Positions 31,490 to 42,024 of a stretch of DNA of 64,000 nucleotides are shown here, in pieces. The stretch comes from Limnomonas spitsbergensis (taxonomy: Eukaryota > Chlorophyta > Chlorophyceae > Chlamydomonadales), in contig JAYJMM010000114.1 of the NCBI GenBank assembly GCA_037349105.1, forward strand, positions 4,641,501 through 4,705,500. Reading direction: 5' to 3'. The first letter of the stretch is position 1. Each line of letters begins with the position of its first letter. Made by a program: the position numbers and the translations under genes. The notes under the pieces were generated by a model that worked only from the letters and a program-made list of their open reading frames with translations, was not told the DNA's origin and did not search any database.

Positions 31490-32040
31490 GGGTTGAACAT
31501 CCAAGAACTCAGCGGCATGGTGCACACTAGCTAGGTCCAGTGGGTAGCAAGCCTACTGCGGGCACATGAAGTGAAGGAATAGAGAGGGAGCACTGCCCGT
31601 AGTACGTTGCGGTGAAGCGGTCTGCCTATGTGTTCGTAATTTGCTCAGGTTCATGGGGCTGAAAAGCCAAGGACACTGCAGCATGGTGCCCACTAGCTAG
31701 GGCCAGTGGGCAGAAGGTCTAGACAGTTGTGAAAGGATAGAGAGGGAGCGCTGACAACGCTCACCTTTCCTAAAGCAATCTTAAATGTCGGGCGGATGAG
31801 CTTCACATGATGTACTTCCCGATCTACACAGACCTTCGATTTCAATTTAACCTCACTTTCCATAATGACCTAGAGGATGAGGATGAGGCCATGAAACGGT
31901 ACGCAAATGGAAGATGGGGCAAACTAAATGCAGAGGTTTCTGCATCTATGTTATGGAAGAAATTTGGTTATCTTATCTTTCAGTGGATGAAAAGAGAGAA
32001 TCATCTCAAAACTTTGCCAAATCCCCCGTCTCCCCCCTAA
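31490..32040. other. 165-190 bp duplication and a weak ORF
   Basis: The text 'ggcatggtgcacactagctagg...tagagagggagcactg' at 31514 is repeated at 31682 (gcatggtgcccactagctagg). A 77-codon + frame (31807-32040, acidic then basic) follows; I cannot assign it and see no splice or homology support. Confidence 0.4.
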
Positions 32041-32484
32041 TTCTCTAGGTGGTTCTCAACCGAACTCTATTGCACCCACGTCAAGTTTTATGACGGGGCT
32101 TATCTTCTGCACTATGGGGTTCATTCCCACGCCACTGTCGTGGTTGTGTGCTAGTTGCTAGCCCAAGCGGGTCACTGGTTTTCGCTTTATGTCCTAGTGT
32201 ATCAAGTGCATGTACCGGTTTTCGGGCACAGGTCCCATGCATCAAATGTGATGCTCTGATGGATTGTAAAAACTTCACAAAAAACTTCACAGACCGGTCA
32301 GATGCAAGAACGGTGCTTAAATATACTAGTTTAACATAAATAGAGCGGTCAGGCGCCAGTGCGGTACTGCGGTGATTAAAAATACTAGCACTGGTACGTA
32401 AGCTAGAAAGCGGTCAGGCCAAAGAGCAGTGCTCAGAAAACACACCAGTCCAGAGCAACGGAGAATTTAGGTGCAATGTAGCGG

Positions 32485-32890
32485 TCAGGGGCAAGAGTGG
32501 AAGCGCCCGAGAGCAGCGCACGAGTCAGTAGATACAAAAGATTGTATCATTGTACAATTCATCCTGGTATGATTAAAAATCAGTGAAGGGGCACTGCTGT
32601 CAATCAGAGACTCACTCAAACACAAGGTCCCCATCATTGACAGTACCAACCTCGATTTCCAGCCCCTCTCGCAAGGCTCTAGCATGGCCCATACCGGTAT
32701 CCATGGGTTGATCAGGAACCTGGAGGCCTCTTCCTTAAAAAAGTCGGGCACCGCGTAGAGCATGCGGTGGATAGGCTTTTGGAAGTCAATGATATCGTAC
32801 CAAGCCGCTCCAGTCGGCCGCCTCTTTGCCCATTCAAAGCTGATGCATCCCTTGCTCTCCAGAAAGCTCATGCCAGCCTTGAGTTGCGTC
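32485..32890 (-). CDS. possible minus-strand exon, unrecognised
   Basis: The minus frame beginning after a candidate acceptor (catctag, at about 32911 on this strand) reads GGTLTQLKAGMSFLESKGCI and continues FEWAKRRPTGAAWYDIIDFQ, with balanced composition unlike the surrounding repeats. I recognise no domain. It could be a captured exon or a transposon fragment. The + strand text 32340-32500 just beside it contains 'gcggtcagg' repeats. Confidence 0.3.
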
Positions 32891-32959
32891 AGTGTACCAC
32901 CGGATGAAAACTAGATGTTCACCTCAAGCTCGGGGAACCGAGTTACTCCCTGCCCAGAT

Positions 32960-33750
32960 TATGGGTCGAAAGCACGGGCAGGGGACAGGAAGAGGGACAG
33001 GGGACAGGTGCATGACAGATTGACAGGGGACAGGGACATGGACAGGGGACATGAGCAGGGACAGAGGGCATGGGCAGGGATAGGGGCATGGACAGGGATA
33101 GGGGCATGGACAAGAGCAGGGGACAGGGGACAGGAGCAAGGGACAGAAGCAAGGGACAGAAGCAGAGGACAGAAGCAGGGGCAGGGGACAGGAGCAGGGA
33201 TAGGAGCATGGACAGGGGACAGAAGCTGGGACAGGGGACAGAAGCTGGGACAGGGGACAGGAGCAGAGACAGGGGGCAGGAGCAGGGGCATGCTACAGGA
33301 GCAGAGACAGGGGGCAGGAGCTGGGACAGGGTGCAGTAGCAGGGACAGGGGGCAGGAGCATGGAAAGGGGGTAGGAGCAGGGACATGGGACAGGAGCAGA
33401 GACAAGGGGCAGGAGCATGGACAGGGACATGAGCAGGGACAGGGGGCATGAGCAGGGACATGGGACATGAGCAGGGACATGGGGCATGAGCAGGGACAGG
33501 GGATAGGAGCAGGGACAGGGGGCAGGAGCAGGGACAGGGGGCATGAGCAGGGACATGGGGCATGAGCAGGGATAGGGGACATGAGCAGGGACAGGGGGAA
33601 GGAGCAAGGACAGGGGACAGGAGCAGGGACAGGGGACAGGAGCAGGGACAGGGGACAGGAGCAGGGACAGGGGGGAGGAGCTGGGACTGAAGGCAGGAGC
33701 TGGGACAAGGGGCAGGAGCTGGGACAGGGGGAAGGAGCTACGACCGGTAT
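32960..33750. repeat. 18-bp class minisatellite (GGGACAGGGGACAGGAGCA)
   Basis: More than 40 imperfect copies of gggacaggggacaggagca-like units. Large Pro/Cys/Ser-coding minus frames and Gly/Arg/Gln-coding plus frames over this block are translations of the repeat. Confidence 0.9.
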
Positions 33751-34440
33751 CATGCAACCAGGATAATGCACGTTCATGGTTGCGCATGCGGCCAGTAGCT
33801 GTACTGCAGTATTGGTACTGCGCCCCCATGATGGGGAGCATAAACAAGACCGGCCCATACTGCTTGTTGGTCGCCTTAGTAGCACGCACCTAAGCGCGGA
33901 CCAGTGTAGCAGCGGCCGCTCACTGCTACCTGTTTCATGCAGCCAATATAATGCACGCTCATGGATGCGCATGTGGCCAACACTTGAACCGTCGCGGCAT
34001 TTTTTTGACAGAGAGCAGGACAAGACTGGCCAAAGGACGGTCGCCTAAGCAACACACACCTAAGCGCGGACCCGGATGGCAGGGGCCGCTCACTGCTACC
34101 AGTTACATGCAGCCTGTTTATTGCCTGTTTATGGTTGCGCACGTGGACAACAGCTGGACCGGTCATGCACCTTCCTTTTAGGGGGGGAAACAATACCAGC
34201 CTACTCTCAGTTGCCCATGCAGGCAGATAAGCGCAGGTCTAGGGAGAAGCAGCCGCTCACTGTCACCGGTTTCATGCAGCCAATATAATACAAGCTCATG
34301 GTTGTGCATGTGAGCAACAGCTGTACAATCATTGCACCCCCTTGATAGAGGGGAAAACAAGAGAGGCCTGCGGTCGGTTGTTCAAGCGGCTACCTGTGCT
34401 CAGGGTAGCAGCGGCCGTTCACTGCTACTAGTATTATGCG
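33740..34440. repeat. diverged tandem repeat of about 165-185 bp
   Basis: The segment 'tcatgcagccaatataatgcacgctcatgg...gcgcatgtggccaacagct...' recurs at about 33750, 33935, 34105 and 34272, with 'agcagcggccgctcactgctacc' between copies. Copies are 70-80 percent alike by eye. Confidence 0.7.
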
Positions 34441-34800
34441 GTCCACGGCTGGTCACCTAACAAGCAGCACGCAACTCAGCGAGCAACTGGGTAGCAGCAG
34501 CGGTGCGCAAGCTAGCCAACCGCCCCATGCTAGTGCGCAAGCTGGCCATGAACCACTCACATGCTGGTGGGCCAGCTGGCCATCAGCTCCATGCTCGTTT
34601 GCCAGCTGGTCAACAGCTCCGCCATGCTGGTGTGCAAGTTGTCCCTCAGCTCCACGCACGCCGGTGCGCAAGCTGACCACCAACTTCATGCTGATAGCTG
34701 GTGTGCAAGATGGCCAGAAGCTTCACGCTAGTGCGCAAGCTAGCCAGATGTTGCAGGCTGTTCATCAAGCTGGCTAGCATCTATAATTTTATATGTTGGC
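34440..34800. repeat. diverged 'gtgcgcaagctagcca' repeat
   Basis: Around a dozen loose copies of (gctggt)gtgcgcaagctggccanca over 350 bp, with catgctggtgtgcaagttgtccc variants. No coding support. Confidence 0.6.
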
Positions 34801-35467
34801 ATGGAAGCTCACCACTCACCAACAGCTCCATGATGCTGGTATGCATGCTCCCTGTAGCTGCAGGCCAGCAGCTCCAGATTCGGAATGGCTGATGGCTACT
34901 AGTAGACCACTCAGTACTAAAGGTGAAAGAATCAAGCAGTAGACAAGCCGCATGCCAAGCAGGAAGAGTACACAAAGTTTTAGGATAATGCAGTCGGCCC
35001 AACAACAGCCCAGGTGTACAAGAAACTCTCGTTGTCAGCTGAGAAAAGGCAAGCAGGGACAGGAAAGGCAAACGACTAGCTAGTACCACCGGGCACCCTG
35101 GCTAGTCCTCAGCTATCAGTAGTACTACTTAAAACGCAAGTACGTGTTCATACCCTGTCTGGTCGTTGTGGTAACATCTCGATGATCGAATTCCTTCAAC
35201 AGGGAACTCATAGAAGACATGCTTATTAGTATTGCCAGGGTGTGTCTGCATCAGGCGGACAAAGAAGTGCAGTTAACGGTACTCATATGCAACAGACTGA
35301 AGGACGGGCAAGGGAACATATTTCTGCAACTGTAGCCGGACGGACGAGCAAGCGGACTCGGTCCTGCAGCGGATATCTTTCAAGCAGGCAAGCGTGCCGG
35401 AATGCGTGCGCAATTCTACAGCAAACACTGACGCCAGCGGGACGACGTCACGGATGCTGGGGCGACA
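34800..35467. other. no gene recognised
   Basis: Non-repetitive text. The word gttgtcagctgagaaaaggcaagc at 35031 reappears as gtcgtcagctgagaaagagtcagc at 41507, a short dispersed repeat. Confidence 0.4.
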
Positions 35468-36538
35468 ATGCAGGGGGTGCGTGGGGACACGCTTGATTCA
35501 ATCACGCAAAATGGCCAGTTCAAACGACCCGTTTCCCCCATCTTGATTCAAACGACCCATTCAAGCGTCGGAAACTTACCGACGCAACTGACCCACATCC
35601 TCTCACCCACACCTCCTCCACCTGACACTACCCTGCCATTTATGCCTATTCCTCCCTACACTCCAACACCACAGAGTTCCACCCTCCTCATCACTCCAGA
35701 ACTACTCCATCCTCTTTGTCGTCTGGGCATCACGTCCTTGGAACCACTTACCGTCATGACTGGACCTCACATTTCTACCTTCCAGCCATCCACGTACCTG
35801 TCTGCAACATTCAAAGGTAAAGCGCGCCGTCGTTGGATACAACAGGCCCAAGTCTCGCTCAACCGTATCACCCTGCTCCTTAATGGGCATCCCTCTGACC
35901 AAGCCCTCAGCTACACGCGCTTTTCTGCACTCCCCCTCCATCAGCGCCACATCACGATCGCCCATGACTTCTCCCAACTCCCTCAGGTTGTCTCGACCAC
36001 CCTCCCCCACATCGCCTCTGCTCCCAGTGCCGACCAGGCCCTTGGTCTCCTCCCCCAATGCTTCTCCCCACGCCCTCAAGCAACTTCAAAGCGCGCCCGT
36101 CCCACTATCCCCCGTAGTACTCATACCCGCGCTCCAGAGCTCTTTCCCAACCCAGGCCTTCCCTCTAGCCCACCCCTTCCTCATGCTCCCTTTGTCCTAC
36201 ACTTGGGCACAACACCATGCCCCCTACTCCCCCACCATCCCAACTACATTCTCGACCTTTCATGCCCCCCTCCCTCTCCTCCCCCTGTCCCTTCCACCTT
36301 GCCCCACATCCCTCCTCCCACATTGTTTGTCCTGGACCTGGCTGCACCCCCCGGTCCCCCACTCCCTCATCATCATGACTACATTCTAGACCTCTCATGC
36401 CCCCCTCCCCCGCCCCCCCCCCGTCTATGCCCCCCCACGACTCGCTCAGGATTGTTGGATCAACCGTTCGTCTCGTCCACCCTATCGTTCCTCTACCCCA
36501 CACCACCCTCCCTTAAACCGTACATCCCTCTCACGTAA
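35468..36538 (+). CDS. family A copy 2: post-RT linker and proline-rich region
   Basis: 356 codons. The opening residues are probably not element sequence; from about residue 75 the text LLHPLCRLGITSLEPLTVMT and the following helical segment resemble the region that follows the RT thumb in algal LINEs. Residues 180-350 are Pro/His/Ser-rich without recognisable domain (repeated DYILDLSCPPP motifs). The frame stops at 36538. Confidence 0.5.
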   Translation: MQGVRGDTLDSITQNGQFKRPVSPILIQTTHSSVGNLPTQLTHILSPTPPPPDTTLPFMPIPPYTPTPQSSTLLITPELLHPLCRLGITSLEPLTVMTGPHISTFQPSTYLSATFKGKARRRWIQQAQVSLNRITLLLNGHPSDQALSYTRFSALPLHQRHITIAHDFSQLPQVVSTTLPHIASAPSADQALGLLPQCFSPRPQATSKRARPTIPRSTHTRAPELFPNPGLPSSPPLPHAPFVLHLGTTPCPLLPHHPNYILDLSCPPPSPPPVPSTLPHIPPPTLFVLDLAAPPGPPLPHHHDYILDLSCPPPPPPPRLCPPTTRSGLLDQPFVSSTLSFLYPTPPSLKPYIPLT

Positions 36539-36587
36539 GCGGACATTACCAGACGAAGCACACCCACATACGGACCCCGCCTGTCCC

Positions 36588-38597
36588 TTGCTTCCTCCTT
36601 CCCCTACCCGTCCCCTTGACCTCGGCCTCACAAACCTCCAACGTCAAGGGCTCTGGCGTTTACGCTCCACAAATCCCCATCCCCGCACCCAATGGGTCCC
36701 ATCCTCTGCGAACCAAGATCACTCATGCATCGACCAACACGTCTCCTTTAACATAAATCCTGTCCATCCTGACTTCGACATCATACCACCACATTCCTTC
36801 ACTATCCAGATTGGACTCCACTCACCCTCTTCCGGCCCGTTACACCCTCCCCCCTTACCTTCCGCCCCTGCCTCTGATCCGCAACCCCTTCCATGGCAAT
36901 GTCACTATGCCTACCTATACCGCCCAAATGGCACTCTTGTTGGTTGCATCCCTGCCCGCCGCCTGCACTGGCTTCGTGCATGCTATGATCATACGAAACT
37001 TACCCTTCCTGCCCTACACCTCGCCCACTCTGAGGGTTCCTTCGAGCAAGATCTTGCTTCCCTTCTTGCCCGATACCCCATTCATACCAAGCACAAATCA
37101 GGAACCGCGCCTAACACGACTTGGTGTCTCCCGGAACCCATGATGCAAGTGCTCTCAGATACCATGTCCACCCATCTCCACCGTTTTGCTTCTCCTCTCG
37201 ACGTCTCCTACCATGCACGCACATACTATACCACCCACCATCACGATTGTATTTTTGGGGCTCTCCATAATGCGTACTCCACACCTTGGACCGGCAGCTC
37301 GTTCGTTCATCCAGACTTCAAGATAAAAACAATCACAAAGGCAATCCGTTGGGCCGTCTCATCCGCCAGCATGACTACGGTACCCACATGCACTATTATC
37401 CTTACCCCAGTTTGGAAGAACTCATCTTTCATGAATTGGACCTCCCATGCCAATATGGTTCATGTTCTGACTCTTCATACCGACCCCAACTTTCGATTTT
37501 CAGCCCCGGACCACTTGGCACACATCTACACAGCAACCCAACCAACATACGGCACTCCCAAATGGCCACTACAACTTCTTGTCATTGGTAACACAGAGGG
37601 CCTCGCTCGCTTCTACCCTGACCCACCTCCCACTGCTCCAGTCGATTCCAATGTGCACACACTATCTGGACATGGACACCCACCTGGCACCACACCTGCC
37701 CACCGTCCACACCCATCCACCCGGCGCCAATCCCAACTTCCCGGTTCGCATGCGAAATGGCAACACCCCGCTGGATTCTCTGTAGCCTCCCACCTACACA
37801 CGCACACTACCCCGCCTACCCCTCTCCCACTTGCCCCACTCACTTTCCCCCTTATCCTTTTCGATGAACTCCGATCTCTCTACCCCCCTACCTATCCACT
37901 TGCTTGGCCGTTGCTTCCGGCATACTACACAGACGGAGCTTGTATACAGGATGACGCCGGCAATAACTTGATAGGGGCTGCCTTTTACTTCACTGTCGAT
38001 GGCTCCACCCATACAGTCAACCCTACTGGAAAATGTGAAACGAACACTATCACCAGGGCTGAACTTGGAGGCATTCATGCAGCCCTCGATCATGCCCATA
38101 CACCTTCTGGCCCCGCCTTGACCATTGCCCCTTCCCTTACTATCTTCACTGACAGTCTTTGCAGCATGTACCTCATACAGAAAGCTGTTTTTTACCCACA
38201 TGATCTCCTTGAGGACAAGCATGCACCGCTTCTCCTGGCCATCCGCCGCCTACTCCTTTCACGGGCCAACATAGGCCTACCAACGCTCATCCAGAAGGTG
38301 AAATCACATATTGGTATTATCGGCAATGAACTTGCTGACATTGGGGCAACACGAGCCTTGGACGCACCCAGCACTTGTACATTTAACCTTTCCCATATCA
38401 ACAACCAGTACATGGCTTCCCTCCCAGCTTGGCCTTGCCTACCCCAAGACGATACTCAAACGGATACAAACGACACCCCTTGGTTCACTACTTCACTTCT
38501 GACCTCACCTCCTCTATCAAGGCACACCTTCACTCTTCTTGCCCTCACGTTACGGACGGTGACACCACCATATCTTGTGCTACTTATACCCGCATAA
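36588..38597 (+). CDS. family A copy 2: methyltransferase-like domain and RNase H
   Basis: 669 codons. Residues about 195-330 give RFASPLDVSYHARTYYTTH, then DCIFGALHNAYSTPWTGSS, VHPDF, KAIRWAVSSA and ILTPVW, a layout like PCIF1-type N6-adenine methyltransferases but with the catalytic NPPF position reading Val-His-Pro-Asp-Phe. RNase H follows at about 440-590 with all four catalytic acids visible: Asp449 (YYTDGA), Glu492 (TRAEL), Asp522 (IFTDSL), Asp584 (GNELAD). The frame then runs out after a one-base shift near 38490; the true continuation is the next frame. Confidence 0.7.
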   Translation: MLPPSPTRPLDLGLTNLQRQGLWRLRSTNPHPRTQWVPSSANQDHSCIDQHVSFNINPVHPDFDIIPPHSFTIQIGLHSPSSGPLHPPPLPSAPASDPQPLPWQCHYAYLYRPNGTLVGCIPARRLHWLRACYDHTKLTLPALHLAHSEGSFEQDLASLLARYPIHTKHKSGTAPNTTWCLPEPMMQVLSDTMSTHLHRFASPLDVSYHARTYYTTHHHDCIFGALHNAYSTPWTGSSFVHPDFKIKTITKAIRWAVSSASMTTVPTCTIILTPVWKNSSFMNWTSHANMVHVLTLHTDPNFRFSAPDHLAHIYTATQPTYGTPKWPLQLLVIGNTEGLARFYPDPPPTAPVDSNVHTLSGHGHPPGTTPAHRPHPSTRRQSQLPGSHAKWQHPAGFSVASHLHTHTTPPTPLPLAPLTFPLILFDELRSLYPPTYPLAWPLLPAYYTDGACIQDDAGNNLIGAAFYFTVDGSTHTVNPTGKCETNTITRAELGGIHAALDHAHTPSGPALTIAPSLTIFTDSLCSMYLIQKAVFYPHDLLEDKHAPLLLAIRRLLLSRANIGLPTLIQKVKSHIGIIGNELADIGATRALDAPSTCTFNLSHINNQYMASLPAWPCLPQDDTQTDTNDTPWFTTSLLTSPPLSRHTFTLLALTLRTVTPPYLVLLIPA

Positions 38598-39604
38598 TCG
38601 AAGAAAATGCCCACTCTTTACCCTTGTATAACAATCACATGTGGCAGTCTTCTGCTTGCCACTTTTCTCTGAAGCGCTGCATCCTCCGTATGCGAGCCAA
38701 CCTCTTATGGACAGCTAAACGGGCACTTCTCTTCCGTATTCCCTACAAAACAACAGTGCGCTCGTTTACCGATGGCCTTTGCCCCATATGTACACCACCT
38801 CCTACTGGCCCACCTGACGCTACTTCTGACACACAGGGACACATGTTTGGAAGATGCAGGCATCCCCGTATGCAGGCCTCTTATATCTCCCGACACAACA
38901 AGGCCCTCTGCCTCATCCAACGTTCCCTCCACAGAGGCACAAAGAGTGGAATGTTCACAATTATGGATGCCACACCCGCTACATCCCTCCCACCAGGAGT
39001 CTATGACACCCGTATCCCGCAATGGATGCTTCCCGCTGTCCCCCCTGCCACACTCTGCCGCCTTCGTCCTGATCTCCTCTTAATTGAAGGCCTTACCATT
39101 GCCGATCTCCACAGTTATCCTCCCGCCCGGCTTGCCGACCCTGCCTTCCTTCTTGACCTCCAACACCGTTGTACCATCCATGTTATTGAGCTCGGGTTTA
39201 CCTCCAATCTACAATTCTGCCTGTCCCACAAATCCACACAACATGCACAGTTAGTACAATTGCTTCGCTCCGCAGGATGGAACCTCACTACACCTGTTAT
39301 AGACCCTCTCCACATCCCTGCCCCCCACCCTCTTACATATCTGTTACCCCCCCCTGCTAAAGACATCCTCTACCCCTATGTTCACCTCGTCATCATTGGT
39401 TGCTCTGGCATTTTCTATAAAGATATCATGCACCTCTTTCCAGTCCTTGGTATCACACCCTTCAACGTCCCCCCACTGCTCAAACAACTAGCAGTTCACA
39501 CTGTCCAATCTGCCTATTCCATTCATCGACTTCGCCGTTACCTTGAAAACAGTCCACCCGACTGCCGTCCAGCATCTCCCCCTGTTCTCACTGACCCGCC
39601 ATAG
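38429..39604 (+). CDS. family A copy 2: zinc finger and restriction-like endonuclease
   Basis: 391 codons, the authentic frame from about 38490. Zinc finger Cys118-x2-Cys121, His138, Cys143, followed by ASYISRHNKALC and GVYDTRIPQW. The nuclease core is RPD (214-215), then CTIHVIELGFTSN with Glu254 and SHKSTQH with Lys268, a PD-(D/E)...K arrangement with the Lys displaced downstream, as in RLE-class LINEs. The end LRRYLENSPPDCRP...DPP is shared with copy 1. Confidence 0.65.
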   Translation: MALPTPRRYSNGYKRHPLVHYFTSDLTSSIKAHLHSSCPHVTDGDTTISCATYTRIIEENAHSLPLYNNHMWQSSACHFSLKRCILRMRANLLWTAKRALLFRIPYKTTVRSFTDGLCPICTPPPTGPPDATSDTQGHMFGRCRHPRMQASYISRHNKALCLIQRSLHRGTKSGMFTIMDATPATSLPPGVYDTRIPQWMLPAVPPATLCRLRPDLLLIEGLTIADLHSYPPARLADPAFLLDLQHRCTIHVIELGFTSNLQFCLSHKSTQHAQLVQLLRSAGWNLTTPVIDPLHIPAPHPLTYLLPPPAKDILYPYVHLVIIGCSGIFYKDIMHLFPVLGITPFNVPPLLKQLAVHTVQSAYSIHRLRRYLENSPPDCRPASPPVLTDPP

Positions 39605-39861
39605 CCCCTTTCTCCCTTTAAGGGTATACAGACCGGGGCTTGGGCGTCTCGTCAACCTGTACTTCCCAAAATCCACGCCGCATTGGCGTTCTCTTTTCTT
39701 TTCTTTTCTACAAAAACCGGAATGTGCTCACGACCGTTATAAACACCCATGGTCTGCTTGGGAGCTAAAAGACCATGCAGCCCCTTTCCCTCTTTCTTGG
39801 GAAAGGCTTCTGTTCTTGGTGTACCCCCCTTGCTTAAGCGCTGCAAGACTGGGTCTTTCCC

Positions 39862-40698
39862 GTGACCCAGTTCTTGGGGAAGTCTTATGCTCGGCACTTT
39901 CTTGGGAAGAAAACAGTCCTCAGATGGAGGCACGGATGCTTGTGGAACAACAAACTCGGCTTCAGGTGGGGCAAATGCGACACCGACAAATGCCCTCTTT
40001 GTGGGGAACACAACAGTGCCGGGCATATCACTGGATCTTGCAGACACCCAGAAATGCAAAAGATGTACATCGAGAGACACCATGGAACAGGCAGGATCCT
40101 CCTTAGAGCCATAGCCAAAGGTAGCATGGGAGGAGACTTGGTCATGGCTGACCTGGGGACAGCCGAAAAGTGTGCCATGGCCGGAGCGCCCGCCCTACCA
40201 ACAAACGGAGTGCCCAAGGACCTGCTACCCCAGATCCAACCAGCAACAACAACCTCTGCCTCAAAACACAAAGAGAAAATGCAACCTGATATCATGATAA
40301 TGCAAAAGGCAGAGGAACCCAAGGACACTAACATCCTTATAGTGGAATTTAAGTATTGCAGAGACACAGATCCGAGGGACCAACTCTCAGCGTGCTACAG
40401 CCAACACACTGAACTAATGCAAAAACTCCAGAGCTCAGGACACTGCAAAAATAATATTAAAATCATCCCCATCATGTTAAAAACCTCTGGCACCATTTAT
40501 AGGAAGCACACAATGCAAGGCATGCCCTCCCTTGGCATCAGCATATATCACGCCCGGAAGTGCGCTCAAAAAATGCATGTGCACGCTACAAAACTCTTAC
40601 ACAATATTGTGCAAACCAGACGTAGGTTAAAATACTTCCCGACATCTGGATCCAACAGTCAGCCAGCCAGACACAGCAGGAAGCGCAAGCCACCGTAG
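39862..40698 (+). CDS. family B retrotransposon C-terminus: zinc finger plus PD-(D/E)XK nuclease
   Basis: 278 codons. Zinc finger Cys44-x2-Cys47, His55, Cys60 (CPLCGEHNSAGHITGSC), then MQKMYIERHHGTGRILLRAI, and a restriction-like nuclease with Pro142-Asp143 (QPDIMI) and Glu162-Phe-Lys164 (LIVEFKYC). The tail is basic (HSRKRKPP, stop). It differs clearly from family A, having the canonical E-x-K. The frame starts abruptly near 39862; upstream 39640-39860 (frame with YFPKSTPHWRSLFFSFLQKP) may be an earlier, frameshifted part. Restriction-like endonucleases of this kind nick target DNA for target-primed reverse transcription. Confidence 0.65.
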   Translation: MTQFLGKSYARHFLGKKTVLRWRHGCLWNNKLGFRWGKCDTDKCPLCGEHNSAGHITGSCRHPEMQKMYIERHHGTGRILLRAIAKGSMGGDLVMADLGTAEKCAMAGAPALPTNGVPKDLLPQIQPATTTSASKHKEKMQPDIMIMQKAEEPKDTNILIVEFKYCRDTDPRDQLSACYSQHTELMQKLQSSGHCKNNIKIIPIMLKTSGTIYRKHTMQGMPSLGISIYHARKCAQKMHVHATKLLHNIVQTRRRLKYFPTSGSNSQPARHSRKRKPP

Positions 40699-40699
40699 C

Positions 40700-42020
40700 T
40701 TGAATGGATTTTCTCTTGTTATGATGGTAACGGCACGGACCCGGCCTAGGCACATGCCGCGCTGTTTCCGTAACCCTCACGACCCAGCGGGGCGTAGTTT
40801 TCTTTCTTTCTTTGCTGACAAGAGGCCGGAGGGCGGTGGCGCGCTGGCAGATCCAGCCGGGGTTGGTGATGACATTGTTGGTCTGGTGGGCATGGCCCTC
40901 ATTCTGAATGTCGAAGCCAAAAATGGCGTTGGACAGGTTACCTCTTTGCGGACGGCCGGCCATCAGTCCATTCCTGGGGGGGGAGGAAGGGGCAAGCTGG
41001 ACTTGCGGAGGATGCTAGTCCACGTCTTAATGCACAATCAGCACGTTCGTGCATAGAGGGAAGGGGCATGGCTGGTTTCAAGCCCGCTTTATTTTAGGGA
41101 GGGGCAATTCACTGTACTTTTAAAGTGGGTCTAAGCAATTGACTGGGAGTGCGTTTGGAGTGCCTAGCTGCTGGCTCTGTCGGCTGATCTACAGTGTTGG
41201 GGTGACAAGCTGGGCGTTCCGGGAGGGGGCGTTCCAGGGCAGGGAGATGATCCGGCGGTCTTGTTGAGCTACATAGGTAACTACCTACTGGCCAATAAGG
41301 CTGCTCTTGCGGGAAACGCTGGTGGCCTGCACCACCCTCCAGGCTGCAAAGCCCCCATACATTGTCTTACGACGTTGCGGAGACCTGTGTTTTTGATAAA
41401 CAGTTGCCTGCAAGTAATTTTGCTTGGACCAAACAAAGTGTGAGGCTAGCCGCCCAAACCCTGAAACACACAAAAAAACAACCCGGGTGCCATTGTGGGC
41501 CCTCGTCGTCAGCTGAGAAAGAGTCAGCAGAGACATGGAGGGCAACTTAAGCACCAATGCGACACGATGTGCGCAAAGCGTCGGTAAATGTACACCTATT
41601 CTGCTCCAGATGCGCCAATTCGCTGCAGGGCCGTTGCGCTGCCTGCCGCAAGCAGTAGCAGATCATACGCGTGTTCAAATAGTGTGACGTGAATGTTGAG
41701 AGGTGTGACATGTTGCGGTACAGCTGTCGTGCACAGTGGCCAGGTGATATTACATGTTTGGGGCCGTGGTCTTCATAAGTCACACCTCTGAGCTGGCTAG
41801 AAAGGTTCAGCCGGGTAGAAAAGTTCAGCCGCTATACCGATATGTATACGATGCTGAGAGGCAGCAGCAGTGGCGGGGCCTGTTAAATGCATGCAGTTGT
41901 GGGCAAGGGGGCAAAACACTGCCAGTGTTTGCATGCATGTAAGTCATGGACGTTTCCCTCTGCGTCCGGCTCGAAAATGTTGGGCCGCATAACCTGGGGG
42001 GGGATATTCAAGATTTCCAC
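40700..42020. other. no gene recognised; family B 3' flank and short repeats
   Basis: A (CTTT)n word (gttttctttctttctttgc) at 40796 lies about 100 bp after the family B stop. Other text is non-repetitive; ORFs are short and unsupported. Confidence 0.4.
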
Positions 42021-42024
42021 CAGT

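Larger units (their letters stand above)
35468..39604 (+). mobile_element. non-LTR retrotransposon family A, copy 2 (5' truncated after RT)
   Basis: Three frames in series (35468-36538, 36588-38597, 38429-39604). The first starts with a post-RT linker (LHPLCRLGITSLEPL ... WIQQAQVSLNRITLLLNG) and Pro-rich text; the second carries the methyltransferase-like and RNase H domains; the third carries zinc finger and nuclease. A stop/frame change near 36538 and a one-base frameshift near 38490 separate them. No RT precedes, so this is a 5'-truncated insertion, as usual for LINEs. Confidence 0.8.

Noticed and set aside
30564..31496. 310-codon Cys/Trp/Pro-rich + frame
   Set aside because: It is the 41-bp minisatellite in translation.
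32915..34023. Pro/Cys/Ser-rich minus frames (354 and 206 codons) and Gly/Arg/Gln-rich plus frames
   Set aside because: Translations of the GGGACAGG(AGCA) minisatellite.
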